DNA of 64,000 nt from Microvirga sp. SRT01 (GCA_018139225.1 JAGSNX010000006.1:124001-188000), one strand, 5' to 3'; shown: positions 9,381 to 17,489, numbered from the stretch's first letter. Notes: generated by a model not told the origin, from the letters alone. Numbers and translations are program-made.

Positions 9381-9815
9381 TCATTGCGGCCGGTGGCCCG
9401 ACAGCGTCGCCGGAAGATAGGCGGCGACGGCGGGATCGCCGTGGCTGACAACGGCGATCAGGGCATCGTGGCCGTCCGCCGCGGGTTCGCTCAGCCGCCA
9501 GCCGTAGAGCGTGACATTGCTACCGTCAGGTCCGGTTTCGACGAAGCGACGGGCTCGTCCGCCCAGCCCGTTGTCGATCGCCTTCATCACGGCAACGCCG
9601 GGTAGGCCGGGCTTCAGCACGAACCAGCGTGGCGTGCCGGGGGTGAACCGGCCGCGTGCCCAGTGCGCGACCGCGACGTCGATCGTGCGACGCGCTGCGG
9701 CGGGAGGGGCCTGCGTCTCGGTGCCGATCGCAGCGAGGCTGTTGACGGGATCGGCGGCGGTGCACCCGCCGAGCCAGAGTAACGATGCGAGCAGGATCGT
9801 CAGCGACTTGGGCAA
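9381..9815 (-). CDS. Putative lipoprotein of unknown function
   Basis: A 144-aa protein starting at a TTG codon (9815) behind GGGAGAG. The N-terminus is a lipoprotein signal, KSLTILLASLLWLGGCTAADP, with the Cys at about residue 19. The mature part has no motif I recognise. It contains strand-like segments (RWFVLKPGLPGVAVMKAI, SNVTLYGWRLSEPAADGHDALIAVVSHGD) suggesting a small alpha/beta or beta-rich periplasmic domain. It begins 26 bases downstream of the RES-domain gene and may be in the same transcript, but lipoproteins are not known parts of such toxin-antitoxin systems, so the adjacency may be accidental. Confidence 0.65.
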   Translation of the reverse strand: MPKSLTILLASLLWLGGCTAADPVNSLAAIGTETQAPPAAARRTIDVAVAHWARGRFTPGTPRWFVLKPGLPGVAVMKAIDNGLGGRARRFVETGPDGSNVTLYGWRLSEPAADGHDALIAVVSHGDPAVAAYLPATLSGHRPQ

Positions 9816-9841
9816 GGGGCTCTCCCGGAGAGGGTGCGGAT

Positions 9842-10555
9842 TCAGGCGAGCTCGGGCGACAGGCCGAACCCGGCCGGCGTGAAGCGCATCGCCTGATCGC
9901 TCATCTCCCGCGTGGCGAGCAGGCCGTCCCCGGTCGTGAGATAGGCCCAGCTGGAATGCGGGCGGGGCGGCGGTTTCAGCGCGGCGGGGTCGAGGACGGC
10001 GAGGTTCACGCCGCCCGTACGCCGGGCGGAGGGGGCTCGGATTGCCGCGACATCGTCGGCGCGCGCCCTGGCGGCGAGTGCCTGTGTTCGCGTATAGTCG
10101 GACGGGTGGGTCCAGCGATCCGGGTCGGCCAAGGTCAGGTCGATGCTGCGCGGGGCGTCGACCGCGACGGAAAAGGCGGACATCGGCGTCGGCGTGCGCG
10201 GTCGTGCAAAGCCCGGCGAGCGCGCGAATGCGACCAGTCGCCAATAGGCGGTTTCGGTGACGGCGGTCTCGATATCCTCCGACGCGTAGAAGATGCCGGG
10301 CAGCACATCCGCCGCGCGAAAGCGGGAGGGACGGCCCAGCCCGTAGCGGAAGGGCGAGGCGAGCAGCCACGGCAGGTGCCGTGCCGCATCGGGCAGCGGC
10401 GGCTTCACCTCGTCCGCCAGCGCCTCCAGCAGCGCCTGATCGACAGCTTCGGCGGCGAGGCGGTTGGTGGCGATCCGGTGCTGCGCCTCCACGATGCGGA
10501 TGCCGCGCCCTTTATAGGGGCGAATGTCAGACGCGGGCACGCAGCGCGTCGACAT
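9842..10555 (-). CDS. RES-domain toxin (NAD+-acting toxin of an Xre/MbcA/ParS system)
   Basis: A 237-aa RES-domain protein. The family is named for conserved Arg, Glu and Ser: here Arg lies in GRPSRFRAADVLPG, Glu in FYASEDIETAVTETAYWR, and Ser near the end in HSSWAYLTTGDG. Characterised RES toxins destroy NAD+ or transfer ADP-ribose from it, and stop growth when released from the antitoxin. The ATG at 10555 overlaps the antitoxin gene by 29 bases; a GTG at 10540 is an alternative. Overlap with an upstream antitoxin that has a helix-turn-helix and a toxin-binding tail is the standard arrangement. Activity is inferred from the family. I see no truncation. Confidence 0.86.
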   Translation of the reverse strand: MSTRCVPASDIRPYKGRGIRIVEAQHRIATNRLAAEAVDQALLEALADEVKPPLPDAARHLPWLLASPFRYGLGRPSRFRAADVLPGIFYASEDIETAVTETAYWRLVAFARSPGFARPRTPTPMSAFSVAVDAPRSIDLTLADPDRWTHPSDYTRTQALAARARADDVAAIRAPSARRTGGVNLAVLDPAALKPPPRPHSSWAYLTTGDGLLATREMSDQAMRFTPAGFGLSPELA

Positions 10556-10907
10556 AGTCGCTCGTTCGCAGCAGCCCGCGCACCGTTGCCAGTTGCGCGA
10601 TCGGCGGGCCGCCGAGGTCGAGATTCGGCGTCTCCAACCAGGACCGTGCCGAAAGGTCGTCCTGCCCCAGCCAGCTGTCGAGCGAGCGGAACAGCCGCAG
10701 CAGATGCTGGGCGAGTTCGAATGGCTTGCTGCCCGGTTCCAGCCGATACTGCCCACCCCGCAGCCGCGAAATGGTCGGCGCCGATAGGCCGAGGATCGCC
10801 CCTGCCTGGGCGTTAGACAGGTTCCAGAAGCCTGCGATCCGTGCGACCGCTTCGCTCAACACGCGGGCGGCGTTGGATGTGTCGGCCGCTCTAGCCAGCG
10901 TCGCCAT
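10527..10907 (-). CDS. Xre/MbcA/ParS-family antitoxin
   Basis: A 126-aa antitoxin. Residues about 18-65 form an Xre-like helix-turn-helix (FWNLSNAQAGAILGLSAPTI followed by SRLRGG). The C-terminal part carries the toxin-binding domain, ending in the characteristic LGGPPIAQLATVRGLLRTSD block that plugs the RES active site in related complexes. The start is ATG 10907, with an ideal AAGGAG seven bases upstream. Longer in-frame starts upstream would run through the promoter and operator described separately. The gene precedes and overlaps the toxin gene, as expected for antitoxin-first synthesis, and such antitoxins usually repress their own promoter. Confidence 0.87.
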   Translation of the reverse strand: MATLARAADTSNAARVLSEAVARIAGFWNLSNAQAGAILGLSAPTISRLRGGQYRLEPGSKPFELAQHLLRLFRSLDSWLGQDDLSARSWLETPNLDLGGPPIAQLATVRGLLRTSDYVDALRARV

Positions 10908-10925
10908 GACGTTCTCCTTGGAACG

Positions 10926-10954
10926 AATATAGGCGATACCGTTCACAGGAACAA
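10926..10954 (-). promoter_or_regulatory. Promoter and candidate operator of the Xre/RES operon
   Basis: Reading the minus strand, TTGTTC (10954-10949) and TATATT (10931-10926) are separated by exactly 17 bases, a good sigma-70-type promoter 19 bases upstream of the antitoxin start. An inverted repeat GTTC-N4-GAAC (10941-10952) overlaps the -35 box. This is the expected position for autorepression by the antitoxin. The boxes are seen directly; the repressor role is inferred. Confidence 0.6.
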
Positions 10955-11011
10955 CCCACGGCTGAAACTTCGGGTTCACCTTCGGGATCACAGCCGCTAT
11001 CGAACGATCGG

Positions 11012-12838
11012 ATGGAGCATCCCGCCCTCGTGATCGCGCTGATCGGCGCGCTCGGTATCGGTGCGCAGTGGGTGGCGTGGCGCACCGGCTGGCCCGCGAT
11101 CGCGCTGATGCTGGTGGCGGGGGTGGTCGCCGGCCCCGTGACCGGCCTGATCGATCCCAAGCACGTCTTCGGCGAGCTGCTGGAGCCGATCGTGTCGATC
11201 GCGGTTGCGCTGATCCTGTTCGAGGGCGGGCTGAGCCTCAACTTCCGCGAATTGCGACGGACCGATGGTGCGGTCACGCGGCTGTTGCTGCTGGGCGTGC
11301 CGATCGGCTGGGTGCTCGGGACGCTGGCCTGCTATTACATCGGCGGCCTGGTGTGGCCGGTGGCGGTGCTGTTCGCCGGTATCCTCGTGGTGACCGGCCC
11401 GACCGTCGTCCTGCCGCTGCTGCGCCAGAGCAACATCGCGGCGCGACCCCGCGCGATCCTGAAGTGGGAAGCGATCGTCAACGATCCGATCGGCGCGCTG
11501 TGCGGTGTCGTCACCTACGAATATCTGCGCCGGGTGGGGGAGGGCGGCACGATCGCCAGCGTCGTCGTGTCGCTGCTGGCGGCGAGCGTGATCGCCGGGC
11601 TGATCGGCTGGCTCGCGGCGCGTGCGGTGGGCTGGGCGTTCCCACGCGGATATGTGCCGGAATATCTGAAGGCGCCGGTGCTGCTGGTCGCGGTCGTCGG
11701 CGCGTTCGTCGTGTCGAACCTGATCCATCAGGAAACCGGGCTGCTGACCGTGACGGTGATGGGCGTCGCACTGGCGAACATGCGGCTGGCGTCGCTGCGC
11801 GACGTGCATGCATTCAAGGAAAACGTCACCGTCCTGCTCATTTCCGGCGTGTTCGTGCTGCTGTCGGCGACGTTGAACCTGGAGGTGCTGCGCCGCTTCG
11901 AATGGCGGTTCGCGGGGTTCCTGCTCGCGCTGTTGTTCGTCGTACGGCCGGCCACCGTCTTGCTGAGCCTGGCGTTCACGCGGGTGCCGTGGAACGAGCG
12001 GTTGCTGGTCGCGTGGATCGCGCCGCGCGGCATCGTCGCGGTCGCGATTTCCGGCCTGTTCGCGCTGCGGCTCGACCAGCTTGGGTATGGCGACGGGTCG
12101 ATCCTCGTCACGCTGTCGTTCGCGGTCGTGGTGGCGACGATCGTCGCGCACGGGTTCTCGATCGGCCCCGTGTCGCGCTGGCTGAAGGTGACCGGTGCGG
12201 CGGAACGGGGGCTGCTGATCGTCGGCGGCACGCCGTGGAGCCTGTCGCTGGCCGACCAGTTGCGCACGCTGGAGGTGCCGGTGACGATCTGCGACACCAG
12301 CTGGCAGCGATTGTCGCCGGCGCGGCAGGCGGGGATCGCCACCTATCACGGCGAAATCCTGGCGGAGGCGACGGAGGACCGGCTGGATCTGCAACAATTC
12401 CAGGTGCTGGTCGCGACCAGTGACAACGAAGCGTACAACGCGCTGGTCTGCAACGAATTCGCGCCGGAGATCGGCCGCGACAATGTCTATCAGCTCGGCG
12501 GCGGCACCGACGAACACGACGAGGATACACGCGCCCTGCCGTCGTCCCTGCGCGGGCGGGCATTGTTCGCCAGCGGCCACGGCGTGGAAGAAATCGTGTC
12601 GCGGGAACGGCAGGGCTGGGGCTTTCGCAAGACGCGGATCACCGAGCAGTTCGACTTCGACGCGATCAAGGCCGATCTGCCCGATGAAGCGGACATGCTG
12701 CTGCTGTTGCGCAAGGGCGGCGCGTTGCGCTTCTTCTCGCACGCCAGCCGACCGACGCCGCAGCCGGGCGACACGATATTGTCCTACGCCCCGCCGACCC
12801 GACCGGGGGCGAGGCGCATGCAGGGGGAGGCGGCGTGA
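11012..12838 (+). CDS. CPA1/NhaP-type cation:proton antiporter with C-terminal RCK (TrkA-N) domain
   Basis: A 608-aa inner-membrane antiporter. Residues 1 to about 390 hold roughly twelve transmembrane helices with the antiporter signatures ALILFEGGLSLNFRELR and GPTVVLPLLRQ, and the paired acidic residues in KWEAIVNDPIGAL. From about residue 398 a cytosolic Rossmann-type RCK/TrkA-N domain begins (RGLLIVGGTPWSLSLADQL), continuing through VLVATSDNEAYNALVCNEF, then a further regulatory region of about 120 residues. Such tails sense nucleotides or ligands and gate K+ or Na+ exchange. The start ATG 11012 has only a weak ribosome-binding site. The stop overlaps the start of the OmpA-like gene by one base (TGATG), indicating translational coupling. 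Confidence 0.9.
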   Translation: MEHPALVIALIGALGIGAQWVAWRTGWPAIALMLVAGVVAGPVTGLIDPKHVFGELLEPIVSIAVALILFEGGLSLNFRELRRTDGAVTRLLLLGVPIGWVLGTLACYYIGGLVWPVAVLFAGILVVTGPTVVLPLLRQSNIAARPRAILKWEAIVNDPIGALCGVVTYEYLRRVGEGGTIASVVVSLLAASVIAGLIGWLAARAVGWAFPRGYVPEYLKAPVLLVAVVGAFVVSNLIHQETGLLTVTVMGVALANMRLASLRDVHAFKENVTVLLISGVFVLLSATLNLEVLRRFEWRFAGFLLALLFVVRPATVLLSLAFTRVPWNERLLVAWIAPRGIVAVAISGLFALRLDQLGYGDGSILVTLSFAVVVATIVAHGFSIGPVSRWLKVTGAAERGLLIVGGTPWSLSLADQLRTLEVPVTICDTSWQRLSPARQAGIATYHGEILAEATEDRLDLQQFQVLVATSDNEAYNALVCNEFAPEIGRDNVYQLGGGTDEHDEDTRALPSSLRGRALFASGHGVEEIVSRERQGWGFRKTRITEQFDFDAIKADLPDEADMLLLLRKGGALRFFSHASRPTPQPGDTILSYAPPTRPGARRMQGEAA

Positions 12839-13446
12839 TGAAACATGCGGTGCTGATGGCGGCGGCGGGGCTGGCGGCCTGTGCGCCGGGGCCGGACGGC
12901 AACCGGGTCGAGCCGGCGACGACGAACGAGGCGGTCGGCAACGACGCTCTGGCCAACGTCGCGCAGAACGCCGCGGAACCCGCGAAGTCGATCCTGCGGC
13001 CGGAGATCGTCGAGCCGGAACCGACCCCGCCCGCGCTGGAACCGGTCGCGGCGACGGTGGCCTTCGGTGCATCCGGGCTGGTGCTGGACGATGCGGGGCG
13101 GGCGGCGATCGATGCGGTGCTCGCCAACCCGACGATCGCGGCTGGTGGACCGATCACCGTGCGCGGCCATTCGGACTCGCCGGGCAACGATCGCGTCAAC
13201 CTCCGTGCATCGCAATCGCGGGCGGAGGCGGTGCGCGACTATCTGGTCGAAAAGGGTATCGCGGCGGACCGGATCACTGTGGTGGCACTCGGCGAGACGA
13301 CGCCGCTGGTTCCCAACGCCCGCCCGGACGGCAGCGACGATCCGGAGGCACGCGCCAGGAACCGGCGAGTCGAATTGGCGGTCGACCTGCCGCCCGAGCC
13401 GGTCGAGCCGGTCGTAGACGTTTCTGGAAATATGGCTGGATCGTAG
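12838..13446 (+). CDS. OmpA-family lipoprotein
   Basis: A 202-aa outer-membrane lipoprotein. The signal MKHAVLMAAAGLAAC ends with the acylated Cys at residue 15. A disordered linker rich in Asn, Ala, Glu and Pro spans residues ~18-70. The OmpA/MotB-type peptidoglycan-binding domain fills the rest: ITVRGHSDSPGNDRVNLRAS, with the Asp and Arg (RARNRRVE) that hold diaminopimelate. The start ATG overlaps the antiporter stop, so the two are translated from one mRNA. The pairing of an antiporter with a peptidoglycan-anchored lipoprotein suggests a role in envelope or osmotic homeostasis, but that is inference. Confidence 0.88.
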   Translation: MKHAVLMAAAGLAACAPGPDGNRVEPATTNEAVGNDALANVAQNAAEPAKSILRPEIVEPEPTPPALEPVAATVAFGASGLVLDDAGRAAIDAVLANPTIAAGGPITVRGHSDSPGNDRVNLRASQSRAEAVRDYLVEKGIAADRITVVALGETTPLVPNARPDGSDDPEARARNRRVELAVDLPPEPVEPVVDVSGNMAGS

Positions 13447-13481
13447 GAGCTTGACCGAAATGCGTCTGTCGGTGCGCGCGG

Positions 13482-13511
13482 AAGGTTAGGCTAAGGTTAG
13501 TCCAACGACGC
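13482..13511 (-). repeat. 30-bp repeat, copy 1 (inverted relative to copy at 54819)
   Basis: This 30-base stretch is the exact reverse complement of 54819-54848. Read on the minus strand it contains two tandem copies of CTAACCTTAG-like sequence, giving CTAA-N7-CTAAC. That spacing equals the CtrA box (TTAA-N7-TTAAC), with the first base of each half changed. It lies 35 bases after the OmpA-like gene in non-coding DNA. See the second copy for discussion. Confidence 0.75.
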
Positions 13512-13698
13512 ACATTCGGATCGAATGCGTTCGATGCGGGTGTTGGTTCACGATGCAAGGAGCGGCAGGCTGCGTTGATTGGGCGACGCCGTGTAACCCG
13601 GATCGACGCTTGTAGGACAGCCGCGATCGTGGTGTTTACGACGGCGAGGTCATCGTCGTCCCGATGCTGAGCCGATCGGTCGAGCGAAGGATCCTGCG

Positions 13699-13905
13699 AT
13701 GCTGATGACGATCATCCTGTCGCTCGCCGCTCCGCAGGCGTGCGTCGCCGTGAAGCAGCAATGCCGCGCCTGCACGACGACCGGGGGCAAGATGGCCTGC
13801 TCGACGCCGTGCATCGCGTGCCAGCCCTTTCAGCGCATCTGTCCGACGAGCCGCGACGGGAAGCCGGCGAGCACCCGGCAGAGCAGTCCGTCAGCGAAGC
13901 GCTAG
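13699..13905 (+). CDS. Small Cys-rich, probably exported protein
   Basis: A 68-aa frame preceded by GAAGGA at suitable spacing. The first ~14 residues (MLMTIILSLAAPQA) look like a short signal peptide. The mature part has seven cysteines within 35 residues, arranged as pairs: CVAVKQQCRAC, CSTPCIAC, then RIC. Such spacing suggests disulfide bonding or metal binding in the periplasm. The basic, Ser-rich tail looks disordered. The gene is isolated in a stretch without other coding signals. No family is recognised, and the short length leaves doubt. Confidence 0.5.
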   Translation: MLMTIILSLAAPQACVAVKQQCRACTTTGGKMACSTPCIACQPFQRICPTSRDGKPASTRQSSPSAKR

Positions 13906-14165
13906 AGCCGATTGGCATTCAGCCGCCGACTTGCGGTTTCGTGCCGAAAGCCGCGCAGTAGACTCCGGAACGAGTCCGGGGTGACGGAGCCATGCTGAAT
14001 GTCGGTCGGCACTGGCACGAATCCGACCCGTTCGCATCGATTTTTGCCGGTCTGCGCGGAGTTGAAGGCAATATCGCCCTGCCTGTGCTGCGACTTCGTT
14101 CGGTACCAACGGTGTGGGGTAATGCGACGCGTACCTGATGGTCGAGAACCCCAATGCCGCAGCCA
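13906..14165. other. Intergenic stretch with a small REP-like hairpin
   Basis: No credible gene is seen between the Cys-rich gene and the convergent gene ending at 14166. At 13971-13990 the sequence ACTCCGGAACGAGTCCGGGG can fold into a short hairpin and resembles the core of sphingomonad palindromic repeats. Nothing else stands out. Confidence 0.4.
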
Positions 14166-15020
14166 TTATCGGGACTTGCGCATGTCGGCGACGCGCGCGG
14201 CCGTTTCGGGTCTGGCGCAGAAGGCGCGGTCGAAGGCGTTCGACGGGGGCCGGAATGCGCAAGCGATGTCGGCTTCCTGCTGCGGGATCATGTCGAGCGG
14301 CTCGACGCCGGTGTCGCGGCGGGCGATGACCCTCTTCAGCTTGGTGAGATAGGCGTCCCAACCCTTTTTCTCGGGCAGCCTGGACAGCGACGCTTCAGCG
14401 GTTTTTCGCAAGGCTTCCGCGTCCCCGAACCGTCCCAACTGTCGGGCGGCGTTCGCGGCGCGGGCTTCGAGCCAGAAGCGGTCCTTGGCGGGCGTAGCGG
14501 CGGGCAGGCGACGGACCTCGGCGACGAACACCTCCTGATAGCGGCGACGCTGTTCGGCATCGCGGTCAGCCGTCGATCCTTCGGATACGTCCGGCGTGAC
14601 CTGCCAGATCGCGGACAGCAGCAAGCCGAGTGAATCCTGGGGCGGCCGGCCGAGACGCTCCGCGAGCCACCAGGCGCGGTAGTAGGTGGTCTCGGTCGTG
14701 GTCAGCCGCGTGTATTCGACGGTGTCGATGATGCCGGCCAGCTTCGCGACCTCGTCTGGCGAGAAGCTATCGAAGGCGATCAGCCTGTTACTGGGGCATT
14801 CGGATACGGGGAACGGGAACGGCAGATAGCCGTAGGGTTTGCCATCGGGCCGCTCGCCATAGGTGCTGTACATCGTCGGCTGCCATATAGAGAAGCGCTC
14901 GCCACCGACGGGGCAGGTCATCTCGCGCGGGCCGCCGTGCAATGGGGGCGGTGTGTAGGCCGGCGGCGCCGTTGGAGGTGTGACGGGGGCGAGTTGCAGA
15001 AGCACCGCTAATATGACCAT
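14166..15020 (-). CDS. Hypothetical exported protein, 284 aa
   Basis: An exported protein of unknown function. Translation starts at ATG 15020 behind GGGAG. A short signal-like hydrophobic start (MVILAVLLQLAPV) is followed by a Pro-rich spacer. A possible metal or structural motif, MTCPVGGERFSIW, comes next. The remaining ~200 residues are helical and charged, with a TPR-like look (YRAWWLAERLGRPPQDSLGL, FWLEARAANAARQLGRFGDA). Two Cys occur in the last 40 residues. It is convergent with the Cys-rich gene and transcribed in the same direction as the LacI gene upstream, from which it is separated by 85 bases. No catalytic signature was recognised. Confidence 0.72.
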   Translation of the reverse strand: MVILAVLLQLAPVTPPTAPPAYTPPPLHGGPREMTCPVGGERFSIWQPTMYSTYGERPDGKPYGYLPFPFPVSECPSNRLIAFDSFSPDEVAKLAGIIDTVEYTRLTTTETTYYRAWWLAERLGRPPQDSLGLLLSAIWQVTPDVSEGSTADRDAEQRRRYQEVFVAEVRRLPAATPAKDRFWLEARAANAARQLGRFGDAEALRKTAEASLSRLPEKKGWDAYLTKLKRVIARRDTGVEPLDMIPQQEADIACAFRPPSNAFDRAFCARPETAARVADMRKSR

Positions 15021-15105
15021 GCTTCACGCTCCCCGACGACAAACCCGCCCGCATGCTATGATGTGGTGACGCCTGCCGCAACGACCGGCGCGGTCCGGCC
15101 GTTTC

Positions 15106-16104
15106 CTATCGCACCCGCGCGGTGCTGTTCCGGACGACGAGTTCGTGGCGTAGTGTCACCTGCCGTACCGGGCTTTCGACGTCGCGCAGGATGTCGACGA
15201 GCAGGTCGACGGCGCGGCGGCCGATCATCGCCTTGGGCTGCGCGATCGTCGTCAATGCGGGCTGGAAGAAGCGGGCGAGCGGCAGGTCGTCGAAACCGAT
15301 GACGGATATGTCCTGAGGGCAGGACAGACCCGCCTGCGCGATCGCGCTGATCGCGCCCATCGCCATTTCGTCGCTGAAGCAGAAGATCGCGGTGACGTTT
15401 CTCGCGATCAGCGCGCTGGCCTGATCGAAGGCGGACTGCGCCGAGTAATCGCCGGCGCGGACGAGCAGGCGCTGGCGCAGGCCGTGGCGGTCGGCCGCGG
15501 TCATCGCGCCGGCAAGGCGGTCGCGGCTGATCGGGCTGATCGCCGGGCCGGCGATGACGCCGATGTCGCGGTGGCCGAGCGCGATCAGGTGTTCGACCGC
15601 GTCGATGCTGGCCGCCGCATTGTCGATGTGGACGCTGGGGACGCCGATGTCCGGGCTGTATTCGCAACCGTTGACGATCGGCGCGGCGGCGCCCTGCGCG
15701 GCGAGCAGCGGCTTCAGACTGTCGGGCAGGCGGTGGCCGAGGAAGATCAGGCCGTCGACCTCGCGGCGCGACAGCATGTCGGCATATTGGTCCTCGACCT
15801 CCGGATCGTGGCGAGTGTCGCCGACGACGATCGCGTAGCCGGCGTCGCGCGCCGATTCCTCCGCGCCGCGGATGATGCTGGCGAAGAACGGATTGGAGAT
15901 GTCGGGCACGGTCAGCAGGATCTTGGCGGCGCGCAGCGTGCGCAGCGTGCGGGCGGCGACGTTGGGCGAATAGCCGAGAGACTGCACGACCTGAAGTACG
16001 CGCAGGCGCGTCTGCTCGGCCACGCGCTGGGGCTGGCTCAACACCCGCGAGACGGTCGCGGTGGAGACACCCGCCATCGCGGCGACGTCGATGATCGTCG
16101 GCAT
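15106..16104 (-). CDS. LacI-family transcriptional regulator
   Basis: A 332-aa sugar-responsive repressor. The N-terminal LacI helix-turn-helix is textbook (TIIDVAAMAGVSTATVSRVL) with the hinge helix SPNVAARTLRT. The periplasmic-binding-protein-like sensor domain follows, with VPDISNPFFASIIRGAEESA at its start and the VIGFDDLPLARFFQPALTTI end signature. It is transcribed divergently from the MFS/TIM-barrel/GMC cluster and a perfect 18-bp palindrome lies between them, so it most likely represses that cluster and itself until a sugar inducer binds. Its start is ATG 16104, with a weak TTGGA upstream. The effector sugar cannot be read from the sequence. Confidence 0.95.
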   Translation of the reverse strand: MPTIIDVAAMAGVSTATVSRVLSQPQRVAEQTRLRVLQVVQSLGYSPNVAARTLRTLRAAKILLTVPDISNPFFASIIRGAEESARDAGYAIVVGDTRHDPEVEDQYADMLSRREVDGLIFLGHRLPDSLKPLLAAQGAAAPIVNGCEYSPDIGVPSVHIDNAAASIDAVEHLIALGHRDIGVIAGPAISPISRDRLAGAMTAADRHGLRQRLLVRAGDYSAQSAFDQASALIARNVTAIFCFSDEMAMGAISAIAQAGLSCPQDISVIGFDDLPLARFFQPALTTIAQPKAMIGRRAVDLLVDILRDVESPVRQVTLRHELVVRNSTARVR

Positions 16105-16147
16105 TCCAACGTCATGGGGCCGGCCGGACGGCCTGTCGAGCCCGCAT

Positions 16148-16165
16148 GATGTAATCCTTTACATC
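16148..16165. promoter_or_regulatory. LacI-type operator, perfect palindrome
   Basis: GATGTAATCCTTTACATC has two perfect 7-base inverted arms (GATGTAA and TTACATC) around a 4-base centre. It lies 44 bases upstream of the lacI-type gene and 65 bases upstream of the divergent permease gene. Length, symmetry and position fit a LacI-family operator controlling both directions. Confidence 0.75.
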
Positions 16166-16229
16166 GCTTTACGATCTGCCTAGCCTGTTGTCCGACAAGC
16201 AGCAAAGCTGCGTGGGGAGGGTATGGCGA

Positions 16230-17489
16230 ATGGCCACTGCGGACGCCGTGTTGACGGCGGGTGATCGGAACGGCGGCATGCTGACCGCACGCCTTAGTGC
16301 GTTGATGTTCATGCAATTCTTCGTCTGGGGTGCCGGGGCCGTCACGCTGGGCCTGGTGATGCAGACGGTCGGCATCGGCAACCTGATCGGCAACGCCTTC
16401 TCGGTCGGGCCGATCGCATCGATCGCGGGATCGTTCCTGCTGGGCATGGCCGCGGCGCGCTACGTCAGCCCGAAGATGCTGATGGTGATCCTGCACCTGC
16501 TCGGCGGCGTGCTGCTGTTCATCCTGCCGACCCTGCTGACGCCGGAAACCGGATCGACCTTCGTCTGGCTGCTGCTCGGCTATATGATGCTGTACATGCC
16601 GACGGTCGGCCTCGCGAACACGATCGCGCTGAAGAGCTTCGGCGACCGCACCGACAATTTCCCTTTCGTGCGCGCATTCGGAACGCTGGGCTGGATCACC
16701 GCCGGCCTCATCATCGGCTGGGCCGGACTGTCCGCCAGCCCGCAGATCTTCCGCGTCGCCGCGGTCGTGTCGATCGCGCTCGGCTTCTACAGCCTGACGC
16801 TGCCGAACGTGGAGGCCGACAAGCCGAGCGACGAGGGTATCGTCCGGCAGGTGCTGTGCGTCGAGGCATTCGGCCTGCTGCAACAGCGGTCGTTCCTGAT
16901 CTTCATCCTCTGCGCGACGCTGATCTCGATCCCGCTGGCGATGTATTACGCCTATGCGTCGCCGTTCGTCGGCGCGGCGGGGATCACCAATGTCGGCGGC
17001 ACGCTGGCGATCGGGCAGATGTCCGAACTGGTGTTCATGTTCTCGATGCCGTGGCTGTACCGCCGGTTCGGAGTGAAGCCGCTGCTGCTGGTCGGGATGC
17101 TCGCCTGGGCGTTGCGTTATGCGCTGTTCGCGATCGGCGATGGCGGCGGGTCGCTGTGGGCGGTGTATCTGGGCGTGGCGCTGCACGGCGTGTGCTACGA
17201 CTTCTTCTTCGTCGCGGGCGCGATCTACACCGGCACGATTGCGACGCCGAAGGGCGTCAACGCGCAGGCGCAGGGGATGCTGACGCTGTTCACCTACGGC
17301 GTCGGGATGCTGCTGGGCTCGCAGATCGGCGCGTTCCTGTATTCGCAGCTTCCGGCCAATCCGACGATCGCCGACTGGCACCAGATGTGGTGGTATCCTG
17401 CTATCGCCGCGGCGCTGATCGCGATCCTGTTCCAACTGACGTTCCGCGACAACAGCAGGGGTGACCACCGCATGGGAGCGACGGCATGA
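16230..17489 (+). CDS. MFS permease of the nucleoside:H+ symporter (NupG-like) type
   Basis: A 419-aa inner-membrane transporter with about twelve hydrophobic helices. Family signatures of the NupG-like group are the opening MFMQFFVWGAGAVTLGLVM, the central FPFVRAFGTLGWITAGLIIG, and QMSELVFMFSMPWLYRRFG. Members in carbohydrate clusters of Bacteroidetes and sphingomonads import sugars or modified sugars rather than nucleosides. ATG 16230 is chosen because GGGGAGGG (16214-16221) sits at normal distance; the frame is open upstream to a TTG at 16188. The stop overlaps the next gene by four bases (ATGA). It is the first gene of the LacI-controlled cluster. Confidence 0.88.
   Translation: MATADAVLTAGDRNGGMLTARLSALMFMQFFVWGAGAVTLGLVMQTVGIGNLIGNAFSVGPIASIAGSFLLGMAAARYVSPKMLMVILHLLGGVLLFILPTLLTPETGSTFVWLLLGYMMLYMPTVGLANTIALKSFGDRTDNFPFVRAFGTLGWITAGLIIGWAGLSASPQIFRVAAVVSIALGFYSLTLPNVEADKPSDEGIVRQVLCVEAFGLLQQRSFLIFILCATLISIPLAMYYAYASPFVGAAGITNVGGTLAIGQMSELVFMFSMPWLYRRFGVKPLLLVGMLAWALRYALFAIGDGGGSLWAVYLGVALHGVCYDFFFVAGAIYTGTIATPKGVNAQAQGMLTLFTYGVGMLLGSQIGAFLYSQLPANPTIADWHQMWWYPAIAAALIAILFQLTFRDNSRGDHRMGATA

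Noticed and set aside
13274..13558. Minus-strand frame that spans the first 30-bp repeat
   Set aside because: Most of it is antisense to the OmpA-like gene and no ribosome-binding site or motif is present.
13553..13615. Very short plus-strand frame of 20 codons near an AAGGAG
   Set aside because: The AAGGAG lies inside the frame rather than before it, and no conserved feature is visible.
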